A stretch of DNA of 64,000 nucleotides from Streptomyces sp. (GTDB taxonomy: Bacteria; Actinomycetota; Actinomycetes; Streptomycetales; Streptomycetaceae): positions 183,321-247,320 of the forward strand of contig NZ_JAEKKT010000117.1 in NCBI RefSeq assembly GCF_019510245.1. Direction: 5' to 3'. The position numbers and the translations under genes are program-made. This document shows positions 1-9,672 of this stretch, in pieces (the first letter of the stretch is position 1; every line of letters starts with the position of its first letter). The notes under the pieces are model-generated. The model was not told where the DNA came from. It was given only the letters and a program-made list of their open reading frames with translations, and searched no databases.

Positions 1-3000
1 GACGGCTATCGGGTGATGGTCGGCATGCGGGGAGGCGACCGGATCCGGGACCGGGCCGCGCACGGGAATGAGGTGCTCGGGCAGCCACCTGCGAACCCAA
101 GCCTGCGCCGGCGTGCCGGCATTCCCGACCAGTGCCTCGACACCCCCCACCAGTGACCGGAGTGCCGGCACCAGGTCCGCCAGGCCCTCCCCGGCCCAGT
201 CCGCAAGCGGTTCAGGGCCCCGTGGCACGGCGGCCAGGTAACCCACGATCTGCTCGAACATCATGACGGAACCGTGCAGACCCGGCACATCGGTCCGGCG
301 CCGCCGGTCTGTCATCGCGACGGCGCGCACCAGCGACTCGTAGTCCGCCCTGTCGTCCACGTCCGCCGTGAACAGCAGCCGCAGCAGCCACACCACCCGC
401 AGCACGTCCCCCGGCGACGTCCCCGTGAGCCGGGCCAGCTCCGCAATACGCCCCGCATCCGGCCGCGGCCTGAACTTCACATACACCCCAACCGCCCGCG
501 GACCCCCCAGCAGCAGAACATCCTCAGCCGCCGCTGCAGTATCCCCTGCACGAACAGGACCGACACCGATCTCCGTATCCGGCGCGAAGACCGCCCGCAC
601 AACACCGGCCAGCGCGTCGACGAGCTCCTGGGGCCCAGGCTGCTTATCACCCAGCAGATCCACAACCGCCTTTCCTTCGGGGAAGGAAGCCAGATTGCAC
701 GCATGCATGACAAGATCGGGCCTTCCGGCTTCCGGGTGCCGGTCACTCCACTCCTGCACACCGGGTGCCAGCACACGCACCAGGTCTTTGCCGGACAGCA
801 GCCGCTTGTGCCCCTGCCGCGTGGTCACCTCGACCCGGCCAGGCACCCCGTGCGCCACCACGTGATACACATCCATGCCGTCCCAGGCCACCCGCCGCAC
901 CGACGACGTCCCAGAGGCTCCACCGGCGTAGTAAACCCGCGCCCGCGGCAGAACAGCATGAGCACGCAAGGAGGCCTCACCCTCCGGCAGGAACGACACG
1001 CCCGCCGGCTTCCCCTCCGCATCCGTCAGCACCACACTCCGGATCTCATCCCCGCCCCCCCAAAGAACCCGCCCCGGCCCAGACACACCACCCCCCTCCA
1101 CCCCACCAGAACCAACCAACACCCCCGCAACCACCCCACCCACCGCACCGCCCCTGCCCACCGCACTGGTAGGCGGTGAACCAGTCATCACGGTCCTGCC
1201 CGCCGATACGGGCCAGGTCCTCCTCCGCGAGGCCCCGACCGGCCGCGGAAGCACGAAAACCCCCGGCCCATGCCTCAAGGCCGCCGGTGGCACTGACCTC
1301 GAAACGCACATGCGCCGGCAGCTCCCCGCTCAGACTCCGCCGGCCGTCATGCCAGCGGTCCATCTCCCCGGCCCCGGCCGGCCCGCTCTCCAGCGAGGCG
1401 AACAGCCCGTCGAACAGAGCGGTCACCCGCTCGGCATGCCCCTCCACCAGCCGGTCCACGGCATCCGAGGGAGCGGACGGCGCCTGTTGCCGGACCAGGC
1501 CGGCCGCCTCGGCCCTGGCCCCCGACTCGGCCAGATTCCGGGCCACCGACAACGCGACACCCCGGTCCACGACACCGGCCCCGGTGTGCTCGGTGATGAT
1601 CCGCCCGAAAACACCGGCATCCGGCCCGCCCTCGGCCGCCCACCGGTCCAGTTCCTCATGGATACGATGCCCCAGAACCAGAGCCGCACGCTGCTGGACG
1701 GCCCTGTCGGCGTCGTGTTCGTGAACCGGGAACACGTCACGGAAGTGCTCGCCGAGGCTCTCCATGGCCGACTTCCAGTCACCAGACGCGGCCGACCCGC
1801 CTACGGCCTCGACCGCCTTACGGGCGGCCGTCTCCTTGGCTATGTGCAGTTCGATACGGGCCGCCAGTTCCCCGACCCGCACCTGCCGCAGCTCCCGCCA
1901 GCGCCGCTCGGCACCGTCACGCTCCTCGCCATACCGCCGTACGTCACCCGGAGGGCCGAATATGTCCAGGCGGTCCTGCTCGAATTGCGCCAGCCACTGC
2001 CCCAGCAAACGCTCCCGGCCACCCGCGGACAGCCGCGACCCGAACACCTCACGCACGACGAGCACACCGTCGTGCCCCGGCACCACGAGGTCTTCAACGG
2101 CACCGCCGGCGCCACGTCGGTCCACGGCGTCCGCCGCGTCCACGGCCACCGTGAAACGCTCTCGCGCCTCCTGACGGCCGGCCTCGTCGGCCACCGCGTG
2201 GTCGAAGAGCTCATGCAGCCGCGGAAACGCGGAGGCCAGCCGCCCCACCACCCGCTCAACGCTCCCGGTCAGCCGCGAGGACACAGCGGACGCATCCGGC
2301 CGGTCCGCCGCAGACGTGCCGGCCGCACGGGGGCGTGCGTCATCGGACTCGGGACCGTCGACCTCCTCGTCGCCAGACCCGTCACCGCCAGACCGATCAC
2401 CGCCAGATCCGTCACCGCTGAACCATGCGTCGCCGGGTGCCGTGCCGGGGGCGGCGAGCCGGGCGTCCATGGCACGTGTCATCTCGGCGAGCAACCGCTG
2501 CGGCCCCACCCTCATCGCCGCGGGAGTAACCAAACTCTCCACAGCGGAACGCACCTGCCGCTCGAACACTTCCCACGCCGCCTGCAGAATCCGTTCCGCC
2601 GACGTGCTCTCCCCGGGGAAGGCCTCATCCTGATGCCCGCTCTCACCCGCCGACGGCTCCGGTACCCGGTCCGGACCGGGACGCTGCAGCCACTCCCGTC
2701 GCTCGACGGGCAGGGCACGCTGCCAGGCACCAAAAACCTGCTCAGACCACCGGCCGGCCAGCGTGACAGCATGCTCCATGACCAGCTGTCGGTCCAGATG
2801 AGCCGTCAGCCCCGACAACGTGTCGAGTACGTCCGCCGTACCGTCGTCCAGCCGACGCCCCACCCGGACCTCGGCCTCCGCACGGACCCGGGCAAGTACC
2901 CGCTCCCGCAGCTCGCCGCCGCGCCCGGGGCCATCCGGACCTGCCGCCCCGCCATCCGTGTCCGCGTACACGTCCGACAGACCATCCGGCTCCGCCTCCG

Positions 3001-5173
3001 GGACACCGCCGGTATAGCTCGCTGCCCACCCGGCAAACCGGTCCCCGAAACGCTGCTGCCGGGCGGCATCATCCTCAGCCTGCGCTAGTTCCGCCTCCCG
3101 CAGGGAGACCATACGCACCTGCTCGGCATGCCAGCGCCGGGCCGATGCCCAGACCTTGTCAAGGTCCACCCAGTGAGGCGCTTCAGTGAAATGCTCATGT
3201 CCGGTGACGGGCGCAAGCGACGGCGCGACCTCCTCATGCAACTCCCGGATGAACCGGGTCGCCTCAGCCCGAACCTCCTGCTCCAACCCAGCGCCCGCGC
3301 CCTCCCCACCCACGGCCGACCGGTCCGCCACCCGGCTCTCCACCCACTCCTGCTGCTCCCGCAGAGTCATGGCCCGCAACGGCACCGCACCGGCACCCGC
3401 GCCCGCAGCCGCAGCCGCAGCCGGGCGGGACACCCGCGGGACCGGATCCCCACCACGAGCAGCACCAGGACCGGCATCGGGACCAGGCCCAGGACCGACA
3501 TCCGGGCCGGGACGGGCAGAGGCCGCCGTAGCCGCGCGGAACCGGTCGCGCTCCACCACCAGCCGCTCCACAAGCCCCCGCACCACCGAGACCGAGGACG
3601 CCTCAGCCCGCACCGGCACACCCCCCGCACGGGGATTACGCGTCAAACCCACCGGCCCGTCGGCACCCCGCACCGCCTTCGACTCCTCCTCACCACCCGC
3701 CACCATGCCGTCACCACTACGCCGACCGGGCAGAACCGTATCCACACCCGGCAGTCCGGCCGACCCACGCGATGCCCCGACAGCCGCTCCGGCAGCAGAC
3801 GGTCCGCCCCCGGCGCTGTTCCCGATGGCGGAGGCCGTGGCGGCACCACCAGCAGCCGAAGACACCCCCACACCAGAAGCCTGTACAAAAGCCGCCGCCG
3901 AACCGTCCCCCACCACAAAACCACCCGCACCGTTGTCGGTGACACCAGCACGCGCACCCGCGGCCGCGGCCTGCACACGCGCTACATCCCCCTCCAGCGC
4001 GCGCGCACCCGCATTCTTCGCCTGCAAATGCGCCGTATGCCCCTTGATGAGATCGGCGTCAACAATCCCACCCACAGCCCCCGACAAAAACCCATACCCC
4101 AGCTCCGCACTCGTCCCCGAACTCTCCCCCGACATATCTTCAGCCGCCTTGGAAGCCACCACACCCGACACACCCCACGCCACAGCCGCCGTCACCGGAG
4201 AACCCGGCGAACCCGACCCCCGCCCCCTCACCCCACCCACAACCACACCAACCAAACCCTCCTTCCCCACACCAACCACCGGCTTCTCATCCCCCACACC
4301 CACACCCCCATCCACCGACTCCGCACCACCACCCCCCACACGAACAGCCCCACCAGACCCACCCCCAGGACTCACCACGGCCGGCCCCGAACCCCCCTCC
4401 GCCCCCCTGCCACCACCCGGAAGCTTCTTCCCCGCAGCCAGAACACCCCCCGCAACCGCACCACTAATCGCGCCCGACTTGAGATCAGAAAGAACCATCT
4501 CCCAATCAACACCGTCCCGAGTACCCTCCGCCTCCTGCGACAACTGAACCAACAAGTCCAGCCCCGCATTCATCCCCCCACCCACAGCCGCATACTGACC
4601 CGCATCCACCGCCACCGCCACCAGCAAATCCCGCAAACTCACCATCGCAGCCTCAATATCCCCCGCAATCCCCCCCGCCTCCGCCGCGGCAACCGCCGTC
4701 ATCCGAGTCGTCAACGCCACCCGGAACTTCTGAATAGCCGACCGCCCCGCAACCACCAAAGCCTCAACAGCCTCCGGCGCACACATCGCGACATGCACCA
4801 CCTCCACCGCCACCACAGCCATCATGCCGACCGTCATACGCTTGCCGAACTGCACCGACACCGCCGCATCACGCAACATCGAACCCATACCCGCACTCGA
4901 CGACGCCAGCGCAGGAAGACTCTCCTCAAGCTGCCGCAAATACGCATCCATCGCCTCAGCAGCAGACCCCGAACCACTCTCCCGCAACCGCGCACGCGCC
5001 CCACTCACCCCCGCCCGCGCATGACCCAAAAACCTCACCGACCGCGAATGATCCACACCCAAATCAAGCAGCCCAGACTCACTCGCCTTGGGCCAACTAC
5101 TCCCAATCAACAAAGGCACAATCCACCTCAACCACGACGGCAGAACAAGATCACGCATAACTACCACTCGCAC
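1..5173 (-). CDS. Giant WXG100/CpnT-like N-terminal protein, frame-disrupted, 3' end outside the window
   Basis: The first frame runs from 5173 (GTG; ATG at 5158 is an alternative) and gives about 1334 sensible residues. Residues 1-250 are Ala/Val-rich helices like the N-terminal regions of CpnT/WXG100-type secreted proteins. Residues about 250-345 are a Gly/Val-rich linker, followed by long charged helical stretches. Near 1170, just after the residues DDWFTAY, this frame turns into Gly/Trp/Cys nonsense and stops at 1046. The neighbouring frame stays open with normal codon bias to the window edge. That shifted part contains the motifs YHVVAHG (His codon 850-852) and LVMHACNLA (Cys codon 696-698), a pattern like the His-Cys pair of caspase/CHAT-type (clan CD) peptidases and of the lonely-Cys domains in Streptomyces giant proteins. 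The break may be a real mutation or a sequencing error in a G-rich run. The role as a polymorphic toxin-like or self-processing protein is inference. Confidence 0.6.
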
Positions 5174-5192
5174 TTCGCCTCAACCACCCCAC

Positions 5193-5240
5193 CACACGAA
5201 CACACACCCACACACCCACCCACACACCCACACACCCAGC
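5193..5240. repeat. CACACCC-type simple-sequence tract
   Basis: A short low-complexity tract of alternating CA and CCCA units lies just upstream of the giant minus-strand gene. The rest of 5174-5446 is C-rich with no convincing reading frame or RNA. The tract could affect expression by slippage, but nothing in the sequence proves that. Confidence 0.5.
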
Positions 5241-5446
5241 AACCGGCCGCGCGCGGGCGACACTCGCACACCACAGCACTCACGACGATCCGATCCCTCA
5301 TCCAGCCCGGCAGCATCCACCCCACCAATCAAACTAAAAACAACACCCCCCACCCCACACCTCGCAGCCCCACACCGGCACCCCGAAGACCCCACCCAGT
5401 ACCCGTCCATACCCGCCAGGCCAGGACCTCCCCCGATTCCGCAGCC

Positions 5447-5667
5447 TCAGAAGACGATGCAGGTCCGGGTGCGCTCGTACGCGGCACGGATCGCCGGGAC
5501 GAGCAAACGGTCCTGCCCATGGCCCGCGGGACGGTCCCAATCGAGCGCCCCCATCGCCAACAACCGCTTCAGAACTTCGCCGGCCACGTCGAGGGAGCAC
5601 CCCAGCGAGCCTCTTCACCGTCGACCCGGACCGCGGTGAACTCCGGCTCGCGGGCGAGCCGTTCACG
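5447..5667 (-). pseudogene. Gene remnant downstream of the DUF2470 gene
   Basis: Directly after the stop of the DUF2470 gene the same frame continues with protein-like sequence (RERLAREPEFTAVRVDGEEA). A +1 shift near 5600 then gives a second good stretch (EVLKRLLAMGALDWDRPAGH ... RTRTCIVF) ending at TGA 5447-5449. Codon bias is coding-like in both halves but no start codon with a ribosome site is visible. I do not recognise the family. It could be a decayed separate gene or a lost extension of its neighbour. Confidence 0.4.
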
Positions 5668-6399
5668 TCACCGGTCGCGGTCTGCGCGCTGCCGCTGTAG
5701 CGCCCGCGGGCAGGCGGCGGCCGCGCCCGCCCGGGCCAGCAGGACGTGCATGCGCTCGGCGAGCTGGGCGACGTCGTCGGCCGGCGCGTGGAAGGCTAGC
5801 CGTGCGTCGCCCTGGGCTCGCGTGCGTTCGATGCGCAGGGTCAGTCCGTGCCGGTCCACGGCGAGGGGCCGGACGCGGGTCGCGGCCTGCAGGCTCCCGG
5901 GCTCGACGAGCCGGGTGAGCCGCTCGACGGCGTCCGGGTGGGCGTCGGCGAGGTGGGTGAGCAGTTGGGCCTCGGCGCCGGCCAGCGGATCGGGGTTCGC
6001 GGCGGCGAACTCGTCGAGGTCGACGGCCACCGCGCCGGAGGGCCGGCGCAGCACCACGCGGGTGGGCCGGAAGACGAGGTGCTCGCCGGCGGGGGTGAAC
6101 CAGCCGGCCATCCAGAGCCGGGCCCGGATCCGGCTGCGCACCGGGACGGGTGCGACGTCGGCGAACTCCAGCACCGCAGACGGCTCACCGCGCGGCGCGC
6201 AGAGCGCTGCCGTGCGCAGGGCGCCGTCCTCGGGCACGTGCAGCAGCACCCGGCCGTCGTCGGCGACGGCGTGTGCGCCGACGTACTCCTCGCGCCCGCC
6301 GTCCGCGGTCACCGTGCACGACCACGCGACGGTCAGCAGGGACCGGGCCTGCTCCGCCGCGCCCGGTCCGGCCGCCCAGGCTGCCTGTTCGTCACCCAT
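5668..6399 (-). CDS. DUF2470 domain protein (HugZ-like split-barrel), iron-regulated
   Basis: The 243-residue protein resembles the DUF2470/HugZ-type proteins related to heme-degrading flavin split-barrel enzymes. The N-terminal half is a barrel-like region, and the C-terminal DUF2470 helical part covers the residues around DLDEFAAANPDPLAGAEAQL (about 145-165) and LLTHLADAHPDAVERL. I chose ATG 6399 (MGDEQAAW) because an AAGGAGG ribosome site lies six bases upstream; an in-frame extension to 6456 has no such site. An iron box overlaps the promoter-proximal region at 6411-6429, so expression should rise when iron is scarce. A heme- or iron-related function fits both the family and the operator, but the substrate is not known. 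Confidence 0.75.
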   Translation of the reverse strand: MGDEQAAWAAGPGAAEQARSLLTVAWSCTVTADGGREEYVGAHAVADDGRVLLHVPEDGALRTAALCAPRGEPSAVLEFADVAPVPVRSRIRARLWMAGWFTPAGEHLVFRPTRVVLRRPSGAVAVDLDEFAAANPDPLAGAEAQLLTHLADAHPDAVERLTRLVEPGSLQAATRVRPLAVDRHGLTLRIERTRAQGDARLAFHAPADDVAQLAERMHVLLARAGAAAACPRALQRQRADRDR

Positions 6400-6410
6400 C
6401 GCGAACCTCC

Positions 6411-6429
6411 TTAGGTAAGCCTTGCCTAA
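6411..6429 (-). promoter_or_regulatory. Iron box (DmdR/IdeR-type operator)
   Basis: TTAGGTAAGCCTTGCCTAA closely matches the actinobacterial iron-box consensus for DtxR-family repressors (DmdR1, IdeR, DtxR). It abuts the ribosome site of the DUF2470 gene, so bound repressor would block its transcription. Confidence 0.85.
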
Positions 6430-6508
6430 CTTAGCGAAGATCGAGGAGTACGCCAAGCACGCCCCACGCCGGGCACGTGCGGAAGGGGGAGAGAAGGGAC
6501 CGGGACGG

Positions 6509-7114
6509 TCAGGAGATGACGCCCAGCAGGGCCCGTGCGCACAGGTCCCGCACCTGTTCCCGTGTCAGCTCCTCGGTGCGCAGCCACTCCAGGCATACGT
6601 GCGTGGTGAAGGCGAGCCAGCCGCGCACCGCGAGGCGGGCGTCAGGGCGCTGCTCGAGGGCGGGGCCGAACTCGGGGTCGGCGGCCAGGGCGGCGAGGGT
6701 CTGGCGCTCCTGGGCCGCCTGCGCGTGCCGGTAGACGCGGCGCACGGCTTGGTCGCCGGAGGCCTCGGCACGGTGGAACGCCCGGAAGCCGTGCGCGTGG
6801 GTGTGGACGTAGTCGAGGTAGATGTCCAGGCTCGCGTTGAGCTGCTCGCGCGCGGGCACGCCGGGCTCGGCCGCCGTCATCCGCTGCATCCGCTCGCTCT
6901 CCCGCTCCACGACCGCCGCGAAGAAATCGCGCTTGGTCGGGAAATAGTGGTACAGCAGACCTCGGGAGACCCCGGCGATCTCGGCGACCTGCTCGATCCA
7001 CACGTCGCCGTAGGGACTCTCGGAGAAGAGCCTGGCCCCGACCGAGAGGAGCTGCTCACGGCGTTCCGCGGTACTGAGCCTGCGGCGGGTGCGCCCACTC
7101 GGATTCGCGGCCAT
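6509..7114 (-). CDS. TetR-family transcriptional regulator
   Basis: The 201-residue protein has a typical TetR N-terminal helix-turn-helix at residues about 17-62, with the motif AEIAGVSRGLLYHYFPTKRDFFAAV. A larger all-helical ligand-binding domain follows. It is divergent from a cytochrome P450 gene with a 105-bp intergenic region containing a perfect 11-bp inverted repeat, so it most likely controls the P450 and itself. The ligand is unknown; a fatty acid or other hydrophobic P450 substrate would fit. Confidence 0.85.
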   Translation of the reverse strand: MAANPSGRTRRRLSTAERREQLLSVGARLFSESPYGDVWIEQVAEIAGVSRGLLYHYFPTKRDFFAAVVERESERMQRMTAAEPGVPAREQLNASLDIYLDYVHTHAHGFRAFHRAEASGDQAVRRVYRHAQAAQERQTLAALAADPEFGPALEQRPDARLAVRGWLAFTTHVCLEWLRTEELTREQVRDLCARALLGVIS

Positions 7115-7130
7115 GACCGCACCTTACTTG

Positions 7131-7178
7131 ACGTGGGTTCAGCAACGGGACGAGACTAGCCGCTTATTGAACCCACGT
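7131..7178. promoter_or_regulatory. Inverted-repeat operator between TetR and P450 genes
   Basis: ACGTGGGTTCA at 7131-7141 is repeated exactly in inverse orientation as TGAACCCACGT at 7168-7178, with 26 bases between. A TTGACG hexamer (7128-7133) overlaps the left arm and could be the -35 of the P450 promoter. Widely spaced arms suggest two TetR dimer sites or looping. Confidence 0.6.
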
Positions 7179-7219
7179 ACAACTAGCTCACCTGCCGCAG
7201 CAGCGAGGGAGATCGCGTC

Positions 7220-8752
7220 ATGGCGGAGACGGTCACGCGGACGGAGGAGGACGCCCCGCTGCCCAAGGGGTTCCGGGGCGCCGAACAGGGCTGGCCCGAG
7301 CTGAGCCACATCCCCCGTCCGCCGCGCCGGCTGCCCCTGCTCGGCGACGTCCTGGGCGTCGACCGGCGCACGCCCCTGCAGGACTCGATGCGCCTGGGCG
7401 CCCAGCTCGGCCCGATCTTCCGCCGTAAGGCGTTCGGCAACGAGTTCGTTTTCGTGTGGGGTGCGGAACTGGCCGCCGACATGGCCGACGAGTCGCGCTT
7501 CGCCAAGCACGTGGGGCTCGGGGTGGCCAATCTCCGTCCGGTCGCCGGGGACGGCCTGTTCACGGCGTACAACCACGAGCCGAACTGGCAGCTGGCGCAC
7601 GACGTGCTGGCACCGGGCTTCAGCCGGGAGGCCATGGAGGGCTACCACGCGATGATGCTCGCGGTGGCCGGGCGGCTGACCGACCACTGGGACCGGGAGC
7701 TGGCGGCCGGCCGCCGGGTGGACGTGCCCGGCGACATGACCAAACTGACCCTGGAGACGATCGCCCGCACCGGGTTCGGGCACGACTTCGGCTCGTTCGA
7801 ACGGGACCGGCCGCACCCCTTCGTCACCGCGATGATCGGCACGCTCACCTACGCGCAGCGCCTGAACAGCGTGCCCGGGCCGCTCGCCCCGCTGCTGCTG
7901 CGGCAGGCAGCCCGGCGCAACGCGGCCGACATCGGCTTCCTCAACCGCACCGTCGACGATCTCGTCACCGAGCGGCGCCGGACCAGCCGCGGGGAGGGCG
8001 ACCTGCTCGACCGGATGCTGGAGACGGCCCATCCGCAGACCGGTGAGCGGCTGTCCGCCGAGAACGTGCGGCGGCAGGTGATCACGTTCCTGGTGGCCGG
8101 CCACGAGACCACCTCGGGCGCGCTCTCCTTCGCCCTGCACTACCTCGCCCTGCACCCCCGGATCGCCGCCCGGGCCGCCGCCGAGGTGGACCGCGTCTGG
8201 GGCGACACGCCCGCTCCGGGCTACGACCAGGTGGCCAGGCTCCGCTACGTCCGCCGGGTCCTCGACGAGTCGCTGCGGCTGTGGCCGACGGCTCCCGCGT
8301 TCGCCCGCGAGGCCCGTGAGGACACCGTGCTGGCCGGGCGGCATCCGATCCGCCGGGGCGGCTGGGCGCTGGTCCTGACGCCGATGCTGCACCGGGACCC
8401 CGAGGTGTGGGGCCCGGACGCCGAGAGCTTCGACCCGGACCGGTTCGACGCGAAGGCGGCACGGGGCCGGGCCCCGCACACCTTCAAGCCGTTCGGCACG
8501 GGGGCGCGCGCCTGTATCGGCCGCCAGTTCGCCCTGCACGAGGCCACCCTCGTCCTCGGCCTGCTGCTGCGCCGCTACGGCCTCGTGGCCGACCCGGACT
8601 ACCGGCTGCGGGTGACCGAGCGGCTGACGCTGATGCCGGAGGGGCTGCGGCTGCGGCTGGAGCGGCGCACCCCCGCCCCGGCGCCGGTGACCGTGCCGGA
8701 CGCGCCCGCGTCAGAGAGCGGCGGCCGCCCAGTGCACGGGGCGGGTGACTGA
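7220..8752 (+). CDS. Cytochrome P450, CYP102 (BM3) heme-domain-like, without fused reductase
   Basis: The 510-residue P450 monooxygenase has the I-helix motif AGHETTSG (293-300), the ExxR pair E350/R353 and the heme-binding loop FGTGARACIG with Cys432. The sequence after the Cys (RQFALHEATLVLGLLLRRY) closely follows the P450 BM3/CYP102 heme domain, suggesting fatty-acid or related long-chain hydroxylation. BM3 enzymes normally continue into an FMN/FAD reductase. Here the protein ends after a short Pro/Ala tail, so electrons must come from separate redox partners, which are not in this window. The last 42 bases overlap tail-to-tail with the pentapeptide-repeat gene. Regulation is probably by the divergent TetR. 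Confidence 0.9.
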   Translation: MAETVTRTEEDAPLPKGFRGAEQGWPELSHIPRPPRRLPLLGDVLGVDRRTPLQDSMRLGAQLGPIFRRKAFGNEFVFVWGAELAADMADESRFAKHVGLGVANLRPVAGDGLFTAYNHEPNWQLAHDVLAPGFSREAMEGYHAMMLAVAGRLTDHWDRELAAGRRVDVPGDMTKLTLETIARTGFGHDFGSFERDRPHPFVTAMIGTLTYAQRLNSVPGPLAPLLLRQAARRNAADIGFLNRTVDDLVTERRRTSRGEGDLLDRMLETAHPQTGERLSAENVRRQVITFLVAGHETTSGALSFALHYLALHPRIAARAAAEVDRVWGDTPAPGYDQVARLRYVRRVLDESLRLWPTAPAFAREAREDTVLAGRHPIRRGGWALVLTPMLHRDPEVWGPDAESFDPDRFDAKAARGRAPHTFKPFGTGARACIGRQFALHEATLVLGLLLRRYGLVADPDYRLRVTERLTLMPEGLRLRLERRTPAPAPVTVPDAPASESGGRPVHGAGD

Positions 8753-9544
8753 CGCCGGCAGGCGCGTCCCCGCGTTGCCCCGGGCCGCGTCGAGCTGGGG
8801 CTGGGTCAGGAAGAAGGCGCCGGTGAGGTCCGCGTCGCCGAGGCCGGCGTCCCGCAGGTCGGCGCCGATCAGGTCCGCGTCGCGCAGGTCGGCCCCGGTG
8901 AGGTCGGCGGCGATGAGACAGGCGCCGCGCAGACTCGCCCCGCGCAGGTCGGCGCCCCTGAGCCGGGCGCCCACCAGGTCGGCGCCCCGCCGGTCCTTCT
9001 TCTTCCCCCGCACCCCCGCCCGGACCAGCTCGCTGGTCCGCAGCAGCAGCACGTTGACCTCCTGCCGGTGCGCGGCCACGTCGAGGGCGGCCAGCTCCCC
9101 GGGCGTGCCGAGGCTCAGTTGCTCCGTCTTCCGCAGCGCGGCGCGCAGATCGGCGTGGACGGGGCGGGCGGCGGCCAGGCCGAGGGCCTCGGTCAGATAC
9201 CAGAGCAGCTCGTGGAGCTGGCGTACGACGGGGAAGGCGTCGAACATCCGGCGGGCGTCCGCCGCCGGTCCGCTCCGCCAGTCGCGGCCGCCGAAGGTGA
9301 CCTGTGAGACCTTCTGCCCGGCGCCGAAGCAGTCGTAGACCGTGCAGCCACTGAACCCCTTCTGCCGCAACTCGGCGTGGATGCCGCAGCGGTGGTCGCC
9401 GCCGAGGTTGCGACAGGGCTTTCCGGCGGGCTTGTCGACCGCGAAGTCCGCCGACGCGGCGAACGGCAGGGCGACACAGCACAGGCCGAAACAGCGGGCG
9501 CAGTCCCCGCTCAGCCGGCCACGTTCGGATATCTGTTCTGGCAC
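8711..9544 (-). CDS. Pentapeptide-repeat protein with Cys-rich N-terminus
   Basis: The 277-residue protein starts at GTG 9544. Residues about 12-70 hold a Cys-rich segment (GDCARCFGLCC, then PCRNLGG, HRCGIH, SGCTVYDCFG) that looks metal- or cluster-binding. A helical middle follows, then a pentapeptide-repeat block at about 185-250 with A(D/N)LxG units (GADLVGARLRGADLRGASLR). Pentapeptide repeats form right-handed quadrilateral beta-helices, some of which mimic DNA. This combination is a recurrent Streptomyces family of unknown function. Its end overlaps the P450 gene by 42 bases on the opposite strand. Confidence 0.75.
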   Translation of the reverse strand: MPEQISERGRLSGDCARCFGLCCVALPFAASADFAVDKPAGKPCRNLGGDHRCGIHAELRQKGFSGCTVYDCFGAGQKVSQVTFGGRDWRSGPAADARRMFDAFPVVRQLHELLWYLTEALGLAAARPVHADLRAALRKTEQLSLGTPGELAALDVAAHRQEVNVLLLRTSELVRAGVRGKKKDRRGADLVGARLRGADLRGASLRGACLIAADLTGADLRDADLIGADLRDAGLGDADLTGAFFLTQPQLDAARGNAGTRLPASVTRPVHWAAAAL

Positions 9545-9672
9545 CCGCGCAGCCTACTGACCGGCGCGGACCTCGTCCCCCGCGGAGGCGCTGTCTGACG
9601 TGATCATCGGGTGCACCCGCTTCGACGGACCGTGCGCCCCGAAGGCCCCGGCCGCCGCCGTCCGAACGGCGG

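Noticed and set aside
5193..5240. Possible CRISPR-like or iteron repeats
   Set aside because: Units are only 2-8 bases and irregular; it is a simple-sequence tract.
3128..6418. Very long plus-strand frame (1096 aa)
   Set aside because: It is Arg/His/Pro/Thr-rich, runs antisense to the giant gene and DUF2470 gene, and shows no domain; it is a high-G+C shadow.
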